Of a stretch of DNA of 30,878 bases, positions 9,097 to 18,021 are shown piece after piece. Under the pieces are notes generated by a model, which was given only the letters and a program-made list of their open reading frames with translations, was not told the DNA's origin and searched no databases. The stretch lies in assembly GCA_044344145.1 (NCBI GenBank), contig JBIJDM010000007.1, forward strand, positions 1-30,878, written 5' to 3'. The DNA comes from JBAXGE01 sp044344145. Lineage in GTDB: Bacteria > Planctomycetota > Phycisphaerae > WQYP01. Position 1 is the stretch's first letter; every line of letters starts with the position of its first letter. The translations under genes and the position numbers were made by a program.

Positions 9097-12000
9097 TCAA
9101 TCAACCTTCGCCAGTTCCGTATCTTTCTGGTTGGATTTCTTGTTCAACTCGCGCACACTCAATAGCGCGGGGCTGGCAATCGCCAAGGTCGAGTAGACCC
9201 CGGTGATACAGCCGATCAACATGGCATAGGAGAAGCCGCGCAGGGCGTCACCGCCCCAGATGTAGAGGATCAAGACCACCACGATGACCGTGAAAGTCGT
9301 CCAAATCGTACGTCCGAAGCATTGGTTGATGGAGTCGTTGATCATGGTCCGATTCATCGGGAGATTTAACCGACCACGATTTTCGCGGATGCGGTCAAAA
9401 ATCACGATGGTGTCGTTGACCGAATAACCCACAATGGTCAGATACGCCGCAATCATCGTAAGATTGATCTTGAAGTCCTGAATCAGCAGGAATTCGCCTA
9501 CCGCTTTCAATGGCGAACCTTCCATGACAATCCAGCCTGCCACTGCGGTCATACCCACCGCCATCAACGCATCATGGGCGAGTGACAACAGGGCTCCGAT
9601 CCCGTGGCGTAAACCACCGAACCGGATCCAGACGTAGATCAGAATCAACAGCAGGGAAATAATTACCGCCACCAAGGCCTGTTCCTTGGCATTAGCGGCC
9701 ACCTGCGGGTCAAAGCTGGTGACCCCGGTGAACTGCGTCTGTGTGGTCATGGCGTTATAGATAACCTGCCACTCGCTGCTGGCCACTTCGGCCTCCCAGC
9801 GATTGGCATCCAGACTGTAGGGGATATTACGCTCCGCCGCGACGACTACCGCATCCACAACCAGATTATCCTGTCCGGGAGCCAGACGCGTCGGAATCAC
9901 TTTGAAATCACGATAGCCGGTTTTACGGTCCGTACTCTGCCGGACATCGCGGATGCGTTGTTCGAGCTTGCGCGCCGACTCAGGCGGTTGGATATTGCGC
10001 AGCACGGTGGCCACGCCCCCCAAGTAATCGGTCAACAGGTTGTCACGCGGATTCAATGGCACCATGCCCGGCACCACCCGATCCAGTGAATCCTGTTTGA
10101 TGGGAACCACAATTTTGCGTTCCAGCACCTGCGGTAAGGAACGTATCCCGCTCAACTCATGCCCATCGAAACGCAAGGCGGGCATAATCTCGAGCACATC
10201 CTGGAACTTTTGCGCCAGGGCCTCGAGATAACTGTCTTTGATTTTTCGCTCGGCCGAATCGGCCAGCGTGCTGACAATCGTGAACGTTTTACCGTCTTCG
10301 CCAACTTCATATACGGTAGCCTGACTCAGATCGGCAAATTTGCCGGTAGCCATCTCGGTAACCCGCCGGCGCACATCGGCAATTTTGAGTTGCTTGTCCG
10401 CAGGCAAATCTTCCCGCAACCGCATCGTTACCTGGGTGCCACCGTTGAACTCGGTATCGAATTTATCCGGACCCCGGGCTAAAAACGCGACAATCCCGAG
10501 AATGCTAAGAATGGTGGAAATCATCCAGAAAATCTTGCGCTTGCCAATCCAGTCAATCTTCGTCGTTTCAAATGCATGCAGGAAACCCCAACGTCCCCGC
10601 AACCAGCCAAAACCAAAAATGTAGCCAATGTACTGAACCGGATTCAGACTTTCGATATGCTTGAGTACGCCCCATTTCACAGCAGCGCCCAAAAGCGTAC
10701 GGGTGATATACAAAGAGGTGAACATCGAACTGGCCAACCCATACACCAGGGTAACGCCAAAACCTTTAACCTCTTCGCTACCAACAAAAATCAATACCAC
10801 CGCCGTCAGTGCGGTGGTCAAGTTGGAATCGAAAATCGTCCAGAATACCCGGTCATATCCCTGACGGATAGCCAGATTTAACGAGGCGCCATTCATTAGC
10901 TCTTCGCGGATACGCTCGTTGATCAGCACGTTGGCATCCACGGCCATACCCAAGGTCAAAACCAAACCGGCAATCCCGGGCATCGTCCACGTGCCCTGAA
11001 AAATGGCCATGACGGCCATCACCAGCAGCAAGTTCACGAACAGAGCCACATTGGCGAACATACCCGTAATGGAGTAGTAGATCGCCATAAAGAGCATGAC
11101 GGCCGCGACGGCGATCAAGGAACTGCGCAACCCCGCCGAGATATTATCCCGGCCCAACTGCGGACTGATGGTCTGTACCGAGATGGGGTCCGGGGCCAGA
11201 GCCGCGGGTAAAGAACCGGCTTCCAGAATTTTCACCAGATTTTCGGCTTCGAGACGAACCTGTTCCGGACTACGCGAGGCCGAACCAAAAGTGATCTGCC
11301 CGCTGCCGGTCATAATTGCATCTTGAATATTGGGTGCCGACATAATGACGTCATCGAGCACGATGGCCATGGGACGCTTGATATTCATCCGGGTAATATT
11401 GCCAAACAGAATGGTGCCAGACTGGTCGAAACTGAACAGCACCATCATCCCGCTTTGGGGATCGTAATATGGGCGGGCGCGGGCCAGTTTCCAATCCTGT
11501 CCGCGGGCGGGATCATGCACCAGAGAACGGGTGGCATCGTCATAGAGCAGTACATACCACTTGCCTGCCCACTGACTGGAAATCAATTCCGGTTGCAGAT
11601 GCAGATCGGGTGCGTTTTTGGCATCCGCTTCAAACCAGCGTACCTTGGCACTGCCGAAGGTGGCCGACTGTTTGGGGCCATTTTTCTGCAGATGCTCCAG
11701 CGCCGACATAATCCCCTGCTGGGAAATTTCGGTATCCGAAGCTTTTACCGCGATACGGAATTCCAACACACCCGAACCGCGCAACAACCGCATAAGTTCC
11801 TGCGGATCATCAAACCCGCGATCGGACAACTTATTGATCGCACCGTAACTGTCTGCCACGGCGTCCAACAGTGGCTTGATCTCGGGGTAGTCACGCGTGT
11901 AGGGCGCGGTATACTCGGCCAATTTCCCCGCCGCGAGTTTGTTCCGCGGATCGGCGGCCACGGTCAGCTTGTCAATATACTCATCCACATTGAGATTGGT

Positions 12001-12606
12001 CGCCAGCAGAGCTTTCAGGGCAGCATCATATTCACGCGGCGATTTTTCGATGGCCTCCAAAACCGTGGTGGGCATTTTGCTTGGATCATCTTTATAGGAA
12101 TCCGCCGCCATTTCCGCTTCCCGTCGTGCGTCCCAGGCGCTACACAGGCGTTGGGCCAAAGCCCGACGTGGGGAGGTGGCAGGCAAAACTTTGTCGAGTT
12201 CTGCAGTACGTTGCGAACCGGAAGCGTTCATGGCCGGAACCAAATCGCTGGCCCGGATCACGTTCTGGCGCAGGGCTTCAACGGCTTCGCGGTAAGCTCT
12301 ACGGGCCTTGCGCGTGGCTTCATCAGCCAGAGGCATCTGGATTTGTATCCGGTTGCCCCCCACCACCCGCCAACTGATATTTTTAATCCCTTGCGGGTCA
12401 ACGCGCCGGCGTAACGTGTCAATAACACGCGTCGGCAGAGTGGGATCAAGCTGCTGCTCGGGCGTCAGTTGCAATTCATACAACAGATCCGTGCCGCCGG
12501 CCAGATCAATCCCGCCTTTGGGCGGGTAATAATGCCACAGCGCCAGACTGGCAATGCCCACAATCAAGCCGATCAGCAGGAAACGAGACCAAAGACGTTG
12601 CGTCAT
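9097..12606 (-). CDS. secDF: Fused SecD-SecF protein-export membrane protein
   Basis: This 1169-residue protein fuses SecD and SecF, the proton-driven partner of SecYEG that pulls exported proteins through. A first helix (about 8-27) is followed by GGIDLAGGTDLLYEL, the SecD signature. A large periplasmic region runs to about 490, followed by SecD helices containing GMAVDANVLINERIREE. The SecF half starts near 692 (IFWMISTILSILGIVAFLA) and holds FNGGTQVTMRL and the helix motif VNDTIVIFDRIRENRGR. The SecF periplasmic segment (about 715-968) is more than twice as long as in E. coli SecF. SecDF fusions occur in Bacillus and in many planctomycetes. It follows yajC by 133 bases in the classical tgt-yajC-secD-secF order. 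The ATG at 12606 has only a weak ribosome binding site. Confidence 0.97.
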   Translation of the reverse strand: MTQRLWSRFLLIGLIVGIASLALWHYYPPKGGIDLAGGTDLLYELQLTPEQQLDPTLPTRVIDTLRRRVDPQGIKNISWRVVGGNRIQIQMPLADEATRKARRAYREAVEALRQNVIRASDLVPAMNASGSQRTAELDKVLPATSPRRALAQRLCSAWDARREAEMAADSYKDDPSKMPTTVLEAIEKSPREYDAALKALLATNLNVDEYIDKLTVAADPRNKLAAGKLAEYTAPYTRDYPEIKPLLDAVADSYGAINKLSDRGFDDPQELMRLLRGSGVLEFRIAVKASDTEISQQGIMSALEHLQKNGPKQSATFGSAKVRWFEADAKNAPDLHLQPELISSQWAGKWYVLLYDDATRSLVHDPARGQDWKLARARPYYDPQSGMMVLFSFDQSGTILFGNITRMNIKRPMAIVLDDVIMSAPNIQDAIMTGSGQITFGSASRSPEQVRLEAENLVKILEAGSLPAALAPDPISVQTISPQLGRDNISAGLRSSLIAVAAVMLFMAIYYSITGMFANVALFVNLLLVMAVMAIFQGTWTMPGIAGLVLTLGMAVDANVLINERIREELMNGASLNLAIRQGYDRVFWTIFDSNLTTALTAVVLIFVGSEEVKGFGVTLVYGLASSMFTSLYITRTLLGAAVKWGVLKHIESLNPVQYIGYIFGFGWLRGRWGFLHAFETTKIDWIGKRKIFWMISTILSILGIVAFLARGPDKFDTEFNGGTQVTMRLREDLPADKQLKIADVRRRVTEMATGKFADLSQATVYEVGEDGKTFTIVSTLADSAERKIKDSYLEALAQKFQDVLEIMPALRFDGHELSGIRSLPQVLERKIVVPIKQDSLDRVVPGMVPLNPRDNLLTDYLGGVATVLRNIQPPESARKLEQRIRDVRQSTDRKTGYRDFKVIPTRLAPGQDNLVVDAVVVAAERNIPYSLDANRWEAEVASSEWQVIYNAMTTQTQFTGVTSFDPQVAANAKEQALVAVIISLLLILIYVWIRFGGLRHGIGALLSLAHDALMAVGMTAVAGWIVMEGSPLKAVGEFLLIQDFKINLTMIAAYLTIVGYSVNDTIVIFDRIRENRGRLNLPMNRTMINDSINQCFGRTIWTTFTVIVVVLILYIWGGDALRGFSYAMLIGCITGVYSTLAIASPALLSVRELNKKSNQKDTELAKVD

Positions 12607-12698
12607 GATTTACACCAACACAAATGAACCAGCTACGCTGCCCACATCATCCGGCTGACATGTGCCTGCGCAGTAGACTGCGGATAAAACACTTACCG

Positions 12699-12717
12699 AC
12701 CGGGGCGATAACCCGGT
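12699..12717 (-). other. Short GC-rich hairpin between yajC and secDF
   Basis: ACCGGG and CCCGGT form a 6-bp stem with a 7-base loop in the 133-base yajC-secDF spacer. There is no T-run. It may set the relative amounts of the two messages, but this is speculative. Confidence 0.3.
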
Positions 12718-12739
12718 GCGGAATAGGCCCGGAACCGGA

Positions 12740-13159
12740 TTATTTCTTGTCGGCATCACTGACAATTTTTTGGATGGCAGACTTAAGGTAGGTCACCTTC
12801 ACATTGTTCGCTTCATCCACTTTCAAGACCACCCGGTCGCCGGAAATATCGGCAACTTTGCCGACCAAACCGCCGATGGTCATAACTTCATCGCCTTTTT
12901 TCAGCGCTTCCATCAGCTTGGCTTTCTGTTTCTCTTCCTTCATACGACCCCGGAACATCATCCACATCATCCCCAACAGCAACGCCCCCATGATGATGGG
13001 CATCGCCAGTTGGCTTAGGACGCTGGGGGCTGGCTGGGTCGCGGGTACAACTTCCTGGGTGGCCGCCACCACAATTTGGACCGGATTGGCCACAGAGGTG
13101 GTAGCGGTCTGGGTGTTCACATTGGGAACTATCTGAGCCAAAATCGTCATCATGTTCAT
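12740..13159 (-). CDS. yajC: Preprotein translocase accessory subunit YajC
   Basis: This 139-residue single-span membrane protein associates with SecDF at the SecYEG translocon. The hydrophobic helix at about 47-69 is followed by the YajC cytoplasmic motif, visible as RMKEEKQKAKLMEALKKGDE and VMTIGGLVGKV. The protein is longer than most YajC because of an extra Thr/Val/Ala/Pro-rich N-terminal segment of about 40 residues before the helix. The ATG at 13159 has AAAGGA about five bases upstream, and two further ATGs follow at once, so the exact first residue is uncertain. It lies 46 bases after tgt and upstream of secDF, the standard neighbourhood. Confidence 0.95.
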   Translation of the reverse strand: MNMMTILAQIVPNVNTQTATTSVANPVQIVVAATQEVVPATQPAPSVLSQLAMPIIMGALLLGMMWMMFRGRMKEEKQKAKLMEALKKGDEVMTIGGLVGKVADISGDRVVLKVDEANNVKVTYLKSAIQKIVSDADKK

Positions 13160-13205
13160 GAATATCCTTTCGAAACACGATCACTGCAACCTTGATCCCA
13201 CAGAC

Positions 13206-14333
13206 TTATTGCACTGCATCTTCCAGACGGTCTGGAGGCGGGACAAGGCAAGATAGGGAATTGTCGCGAATTGCACGCCTTATGTCCAGCATCCAACGCT
13301 GGTAAAACCGCAAATTATGGATACTTACCAAGATTGGCCCCAGCATTTCATCCACCGCAAACAGGTGCCGGATGTACCCCCGGCTGAAGTTTTGGCAGGC
13401 ATAACAGTCGCAGCCATCCTCAATGGGACTCTGGTTGCCCATATGCTTGGCATTACGAAGCCGAATTGCCCCGGCGTAAGTGAAAGCCAACCCGTTACGC
13501 CCATTACGCGAGGGTAGCACGCAGTCGAACATGTCAATACCCAGTTTGACTGCGGCCAAAATATCCCGGGGATAGCCTACCCCCATGAGATAGCGTGGTT
13601 GTGCTTTAGGCAGTAACGGGGCCGTGCATTGGATTGTTTCCACCATGCGTCCATGGCCTTCCCCCACCGCCAAACCACCCAACGCGTACCCGTCAAAACC
13701 AATCTCTAAGAGTGCTTCAGCACAGCGTTTACGTTCTATGGGGTTGGTCCCACCCTGAACAATACCAAACAGCGATTGCCGTTGCTGGACATCAAGCAGT
13801 TCGTGTTGGTCCTTGCTGCGTCGGGCCCACCGCAAGGTGCGTTCCATGGCTTGGGCAAGTCGTTCCGGCGGGCAATCAGCCGGGGGACAATCATCAAACG
13901 CCATCGCGATATCGGAACCGAGCTGATACTGGGTGGCAATCGAGGATTCCGGCGTCATGCGCACCATCGCGCCATCTATGTGGCTGCGAAAAGTTACGCC
14001 ATCGTCGTCGAAATTACGCAATTCGGAAAGACTGAACACCTGAAACCCGCCGGAATCGGTCAGCATGGGGCCATGCCAGGCGGTAAAACGTTGCAATCCC
14101 CCCAGCGTTTCAACTTCTGCAGACCCGGGACGCAGCAACAGGTGATAGGTATTGCCCAGAATAATTTGGGCGCCGGTGGCCCGGAGTTGTTCAGGGGTGA
14201 TCCCTTTGACCGTGCCCCGCGTCCCAACCGGCATAAACGCCGGGGTATCGAAGTCGCCATGGTAGGTGTGAACCTTCCCCAGCCGCGCTGCGGTATCCGT
14301 ACTTTCCTGAATGACGTCAAAAGTTAAGCTCAT
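13206..14333 (-). CDS. tgt: Queuine/preQ1 tRNA-ribosyltransferase
   Basis: The 375-residue enzyme exchanges guanine-34 for preQ1 in GUN-anticodon tRNAs on the queuosine pathway. Visible features are the LTDSGGFQVFSL loop with catalytic Asp93, the nucleophile segment DMFDCVLPSRNGRNG with Asp270 (most homologues read TRNARNG), and the zinc site Cys308, Cys310, Cys313 and His339 in CDCYACQ...SIHN. Length matches the bacterial family. The ATG at 14333 is chosen because MSLTFDVI begins the domain; a GTG 14 codons upstream is also open. GGAG lies unusually close (two bases) to the ATG, so translation initiation here is not fully explained. It heads the tgt-yajC-secDF operon. Confidence 0.97.
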   Translation of the reverse strand: MSLTFDVIQESTDTAARLGKVHTYHGDFDTPAFMPVGTRGTVKGITPEQLRATGAQIILGNTYHLLLRPGSAEVETLGGLQRFTAWHGPMLTDSGGFQVFSLSELRNFDDDGVTFRSHIDGAMVRMTPESSIATQYQLGSDIAMAFDDCPPADCPPERLAQAMERTLRWARRSKDQHELLDVQQRQSLFGIVQGGTNPIERKRCAEALLEIGFDGYALGGLAVGEGHGRMVETIQCTAPLLPKAQPRYLMGVGYPRDILAAVKLGIDMFDCVLPSRNGRNGLAFTYAGAIRLRNAKHMGNQSPIEDGCDCYACQNFSRGYIRHLFAVDEMLGPILVSIHNLRFYQRWMLDIRRAIRDNSLSCLVPPPDRLEDAVQ

Positions 14334-14378
14334 GGCTCCAGCATAAACGCACCGAGTGGGTTTGCACAACGACACCAG

Positions 14379-14392
14379 ATGAAAGCTTTCAT
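14379..14392. repeat. Perfect 14-bp palindrome upstream of tgt
   Basis: ATGAAAGCTTTCAT is a perfect palindrome in the tgt/lipoprotein divergent spacer, 46 bases upstream of the tgt ATG. It may be an operator or chance. Confidence 0.3.
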
Positions 14393-14419
14393 AAATACGA
14401 CAAGTTTGCTACGGAATTA

Positions 14420-14448
14420 CTGACACAAGGTAGCGTAATCGCTACTAT
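14420..14448 (+). promoter_or_regulatory. Sigma70-type promoter with internal inverted repeat
   Basis: CTGACA (14420-14425) and TACTAT (14443-14448) are separated by 17 bases, upstream of the lipoprotein ATG. The perfect dyad GTAGCG-TAAT-CGCTAC (14430-14445) fills the spacer and overlaps the -10, as expected for a repressor site. Confidence 0.55.
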
Positions 14449-14483
14449 TGGGGCAGTATGCTCTGGAAAGGCTTTGCGTGACC

Positions 14484-15500
14484 ATGAATCGCCTGCAACA
14501 CATTCTGCTATCGCTACTGGTGGGTATTGGCCTGTTGAGTGGCTGTACCGATCAGGGCTTGGGGCCCAAACCGCCCAGTTATACCGCAATCTCTTATCTG
14601 GCCCAGCAACCGCTGGACACTGTACCGTGGGAGTTTGCCGGTACGCCGGGGGTACGGATTACCACCAATCACTACCATGTCTATACCACGGTCAGCGATC
14701 CGGTCTATCAACGTCTGATGGCGCTGACTTTGGAAGCCGCCTACGATCAGGCCAAAAAATGGGTCCCCGGTGCGGTCGTGGCCCAGCGTATGGACTGTTA
14801 CGTTTTTGCCCAGCGCGAAACGTGGGAAACTTATACCAAGCAATATACCGGTGAGTATGCCACGACTTACCTGCGGATCACTGCGGGAGGCTATTCGCAT
14901 CGCGGAGTATTTGCCGGTTTTGATATTGGCCGGGAATTGACCTTGGGCATGATGGCCCATGAAGCGTGGCACCAATTCAGTTGGCTGGCGCTGAAAGACC
15001 GTCTGCCCAGCGCCTACGAAGAGGCACTAGCCACGCAGTTTGAAGCCATCACTTGGACCGGGACCAACCCCCGCTTTGACTCGCTGCAAAACTATCGCCG
15101 GTGGCAACAATTGCAGAAGGCCGCGCGGGCCAACAAGCTCTGGGAACTAAGCCGGATTTTACCTACTCATCCCGGCCAGGTGATTACCAATGAAGCCAAG
15201 TCCGTGGATGGATATTATGCTCAAATCTGGGCGTTGGGCCTATGGCTGCAGGAGCCAGCGCAATTATCAGCGCTACAAAATATGCTCGAGGATGCCCGGA
15301 TTGGAAAACTGACCCGGCACTTGCGCGGCAGCGGGATCAGCCAATTGGAAATTGATGCCTACTCGGAAAATTGGAATGCTGCCGCCGGCATGCGCTACAC
15401 CTCAGCCTATTTCCGTGGTGATATCGGTACCCAGGAAACCAGTTACCGTAATTTCACCTTGCGGGTCGCCAAAGATTTCCCGCCGCAGCTTCAGAACTAG
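14484..15500 (+). CDS. Lipoprotein with HExxH metalloprotease-like domain
   Basis: The 338-residue product starts with a lipoprotein signal (hydrophobic 7-17, lipobox LLSG-C with Cys21), so it should be lipid-anchored at the cell envelope. HEAWH at 159-163 is an HExxH zinc site, and Glu179/Glu180 in YEEALATQFE sits where gluzincin-type (peptidase MA-like) proteins have the third ligand. The preceding VFAGFDIGRELTLGMMAHE is consistent with that fold. Similar DUF1570-like secreted proteins are frequent in planctomycetes, but I cannot name a substrate. The ATG at 14484 places the signal correctly, although the purine-rich GGAAAGG is about 12 bases away. The gene converges on nfnB with only five bases between stops. 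Confidence 0.68.
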   Translation: MNRLQHILLSLLVGIGLLSGCTDQGLGPKPPSYTAISYLAQQPLDTVPWEFAGTPGVRITTNHYHVYTTVSDPVYQRLMALTLEAAYDQAKKWVPGAVVAQRMDCYVFAQRETWETYTKQYTGEYATTYLRITAGGYSHRGVFAGFDIGRELTLGMMAHEAWHQFSWLALKDRLPSAYEEALATQFEAITWTGTNPRFDSLQNYRRWQQLQKAARANKLWELSRILPTHPGQVITNEAKSVDGYYAQIWALGLWLQEPAQLSALQNMLEDARIGKLTRHLRGSGISQLEIDAYSENWNAAAGMRYTSAYFRGDIGTQETSYRNFTLRVAKDFPPQLQN

Positions 15501-15505
15501 GGGCC

Positions 15506-16939
15506 TTACCAGGCGTTGGTACGCAGGTATTCGTCCACAGCCTTGGCCGCGATACGCCCGGCACCCATGGCCAGAATCACCGTAGCCGCACCGCTGACCA
15601 CATCGCCGCCGGCAAAGACGCCACGCTTCGAGGTCTTCATGTTGTGCTCGTCCACCGTGATATGACCCCACTTATCGGTTTTGAGGTCCGGGGTGGTTTG
15701 TTGGATCAGGGGGTTGGAACTGTTGCCAATCGCCACGATTGCCATATCCAACGGCAGTTCAAATTCGCTGCCGGCAATCGGGACCGGACGGCGCCGACCA
15801 CTGGCATCGGGCTCGCCCAGACCCATTTTTTGAATACGGGCGGCTTTGATCCAGCCTTTATCATCGCCGATATATTCCAACGGATTATGCAGACACATAA
15901 TTTCCACGCCTTCTTCCTTGGCGTGTTTCACTTCTTCGATACGGGCGGGCATTTCCGCTTCGGAACGACGGTAGATCAGATACGCATGGGCAGCGCCCAA
16001 ACGCAGTGCGGTACGCACCGCATCCATGGCGGTATTACCACCACCGATGACCGCGACATTCCGGCCTTTGCATTCAAATACCGGCTCGTCATATTCCGGG
16101 AAGCGATAAGCTTTCATCAGATTGACGCGGGTCAGAAATTCGTTGGCGGAATAGACAGCGCAGAGATTTTCGCCGGGGATATTCATGAAGTTGGGCAGCC
16201 CCGCCCCGGTGGCGACGAACGCGGCATGATAGCCTTCTTCTTCCAGCAACTCGTCAATGGTGATGGTTTTCCCGATGACCACGTTGGTCTGGAAGTCCAC
16301 CCCCATGCGGCGCATATTGTTGACTTCTTCCTGCACAATATCTTTGGGCAGCCGGAATTCGGGAATGCCATACATGAGTACGCCGCCGATTTCATGCAGC
16401 GCTTCAAATACCGTGACTTCATGGCCACGTTGGATCAGGTCACCGGCACAACTCAGCCCCGCGGGACCACTGCCGATGATGGCCACTTTCTTGCCGGTCT
16501 TGGGGGCATTGGTCGGCAGGCCAACCTTGCCTACCTGACGTTCATAATCCGCCACGAAGCGTTCGAGATTACCTATGCCCAACGCCGCCCCGCGTTTGGC
16601 CAACAGACAGTTACCCTCGCACTGGGTCTCCTGCGGACACACCCGTCCCGTCACGGCGGGCAAGACATTATCTTCACGAATCTTGGCCGCTGCGGCCAGA
16701 TAATCACCGGCCATCACCAGATCAATAAAGTCTTTGATCTTGACGCCCACCGGACAACCTTCGACGCACTTGGGGTTGGCACACTCCAGACAACGGCTGG
16801 CTTCCGTCTTGGCGAGTTGTTCATTCAAGCCCAGATTCACTTCGGTAAAGTTGGCCCGGCGAAGTTCGGCGGGCTGCTCGATCATGTGTTGCCGGGTGAT
16901 TTTGAGGCGATCCTTGGGTGGTAGCGAATTATGGCTCAT
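15506..16939 (-). CDS. nfnB: NfnB/NfnL, large subunit of electron-bifurcating NADH-ferredoxin:NADP+ oxidoreductase
   Basis: The 477-residue protein belongs to the GltD-like flavoprotein family. The N-terminal domain binds 4Fe-4S clusters through Cys50, Cys53, Cys58 and Cys62 (CLECANPKCVEGCP) and through the CPQETQCEGNC segment at 101-111. Two dinucleotide folds follow: GSGPAGLSCAGDL for FAD and VIGGGNTAMDAVRTALRLGA for NADPH. Near the end, GVFAGGDVVSGAATVILAMG is the FAD C-terminal motif. Alone it could be glutamate synthase small subunit, but no gltB is nearby and the adjacent gene is the NfnA partner, so NfnB fits. The complex couples NADH and reduced ferredoxin to NADP+ reduction with flavin bifurcation. 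The start has AGGGAA upstream. Confidence 0.9.
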   Translation of the reverse strand: MSHNSLPPKDRLKITRQHMIEQPAELRRANFTEVNLGLNEQLAKTEASRCLECANPKCVEGCPVGVKIKDFIDLVMAGDYLAAAAKIREDNVLPAVTGRVCPQETQCEGNCLLAKRGAALGIGNLERFVADYERQVGKVGLPTNAPKTGKKVAIIGSGPAGLSCAGDLIQRGHEVTVFEALHEIGGVLMYGIPEFRLPKDIVQEEVNNMRRMGVDFQTNVVIGKTITIDELLEEEGYHAAFVATGAGLPNFMNIPGENLCAVYSANEFLTRVNLMKAYRFPEYDEPVFECKGRNVAVIGGGNTAMDAVRTALRLGAAHAYLIYRRSEAEMPARIEEVKHAKEEGVEIMCLHNPLEYIGDDKGWIKAARIQKMGLGEPDASGRRRPVPIAGSEFELPLDMAIVAIGNSSNPLIQQTTPDLKTDKWGHITVDEHNMKTSKRGVFAGGDVVSGAATVILAMGAGRIAAKAVDEYLRTNAW

Positions 16940-16968
16940 GGGTCAGTTCCCTGTATATTTGAGGCAAA

Positions 16969-17856
16969 TTAGTCATGGTCTGGAACGGCGTCGAGTAACT
17001 TACATTGATGCTTGGCCTTGTCCACATCCTCGGCGGGGTTGGCCATAAATGTTTGCATGGCAATCTTTTCCGCATCGCGATACATGGTGTTGCGCTGGGC
17101 AAGAACTTTGAAATCAACCTTGTGGGCGTCAAATTCCGGGCCATCCACACACGCAAATTGAGCTTTGCCATCCACCACCACGCGACACCCCCCGCACATC
17201 CCGGTACCATCCACCATCACCGCGTTCAAACTGACGGTGGTGGGAATGGCCAGTGGCCGGGTGGTTTCGGCCACGGCCCGCATCATCGGGATCGGACCGA
17301 TCGCCAGCACATGGGCAACTTTTTCTGCGGCAATCACTTTGGCCAGACGATCGGTAACCAGACCTTTTTCGCCATAACTGCCGTCGTCGGTGGTAACGTA
17401 GAGTTCGTCACTGATGGCCTTGACTTCGGATTCCAGAATAATCAATTCCCGGTTGCGTGCGCCGAGAATTGAAATCACACGGTTGCCAGCATCCTTCAGC
17501 GCTTTCGCCGTGGGGTATGCTATGGCCGTACCCACCCCACCACCGATGACCACCACTGTGCCATAATTATGGATCTCAGACGCTTTACCCAACGGCCCCA
17601 CCACGTCCCGAATCACATCACCGGCTTCGAGATGATTCAAAAGTTTGGTAGATTTGCCAATCCCCTGCGCGATGATGGTTATGGTGCCCTTGACGGGGTC
17701 GGCCCCGGCAATGGTCAACGGGATTCGTTCGCCATGGTCATGGACCCGCAAAATGATAAATTGGCCGGCTTTCTGTTTACGGGCAATACGAGGCGCGGCT
17801 ATCTCAAATAATTTAACATCCGGACTAAGAAAACGGGCCTGCACAATTCGAAACAT
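16969..17856 (-). CDS. nfnA: NfnA/NfnS, small FAD/2Fe-2S subunit of NADH-ferredoxin:NADP+ oxidoreductase
   Basis: The 295-residue subunit is a ferredoxin-NADP reductase-like flavoprotein, also annotated as sulfide dehydrogenase subunit beta. The FAD domain shows GQFIILRVHDHGERIPLTI, the NAD domain shows VVVIGGGVGTAIAYP at about 101-115, and the C-terminal 2Fe-2S site is Asp216 with Cys221, Cys224 and Cys236 (DGTGMCGGC...QFACVDGPEF). The Asp-plus-three-Cys pattern is the NfnA type. It precedes nfnB by 29 bases. The ATG at 17856 has AGGAG nine bases upstream. The 165-base upstream spacer contains a 6-bp inverted repeat but no promoter I would trust. Confidence 0.92.
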   Translation of the reverse strand: MFRIVQARFLSPDVKLFEIAAPRIARKQKAGQFIILRVHDHGERIPLTIAGADPVKGTITIIAQGIGKSTKLLNHLEAGDVIRDVVGPLGKASEIHNYGTVVVIGGGVGTAIAYPTAKALKDAGNRVISILGARNRELIILESEVKAISDELYVTTDDGSYGEKGLVTDRLAKVIAAEKVAHVLAIGPIPMMRAVAETTRPLAIPTTVSLNAVMVDGTGMCGGCRVVVDGKAQFACVDGPEFDAHKVDFKVLAQRNTMYRDAEKIAMQTFMANPAEDVDKAKHQCKLLDAVPDHD

Positions 17857-17892
17857 AAACGTTCACTCCTGCTTCGTTTAGTCGTGCTTAGA

Positions 17893-17910
17893 TGGGCATG
17901 AATCTGCCCA
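17893..17910 (-). repeat. Inverted repeat in the nfnA leader
   Basis: TGGGCA and TGCCCA form a perfect 6-bp dyad with a 6-base centre, 37-54 bases upstream of the nfnA ATG. It is a candidate operator or leader hairpin. Confidence 0.35.
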
Positions 17911-18021
17911 AATAGAGCGTCGCAGTCAATATAGGTCCATTTTGTCCGCTTTTACTGGTCAACGCAACCATGCGTCATAAAAAATCTGACTAAAGCATGT
18001 AACATCTTGTTTACATTACGC

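Noticed and set aside
11323..12414. Long plus-strand open frame opposite secDF (363 codons)
   Set aside because: It is antisense to well-conserved SecD coding sequence and shows no family signature or ribosome binding site.
15644..16924. Long plus-strand open frame opposite nfnB (426 codons)
   Set aside because: It is antisense to a clearly conserved gene, has no recognisable motif and reflects codon bias of the opposite strand.
15506..16939. Glutamate synthase small subunit (gltD)
   Set aside because: The fold is shared, but there is no gltB and the adjoining nfnA-type gene decides for NfnB.
17941..18000. Terminator after the two-TM gene
   Set aside because: A short ACGCA/TGCGT stem is present but no T-run follows it on the minus strand.
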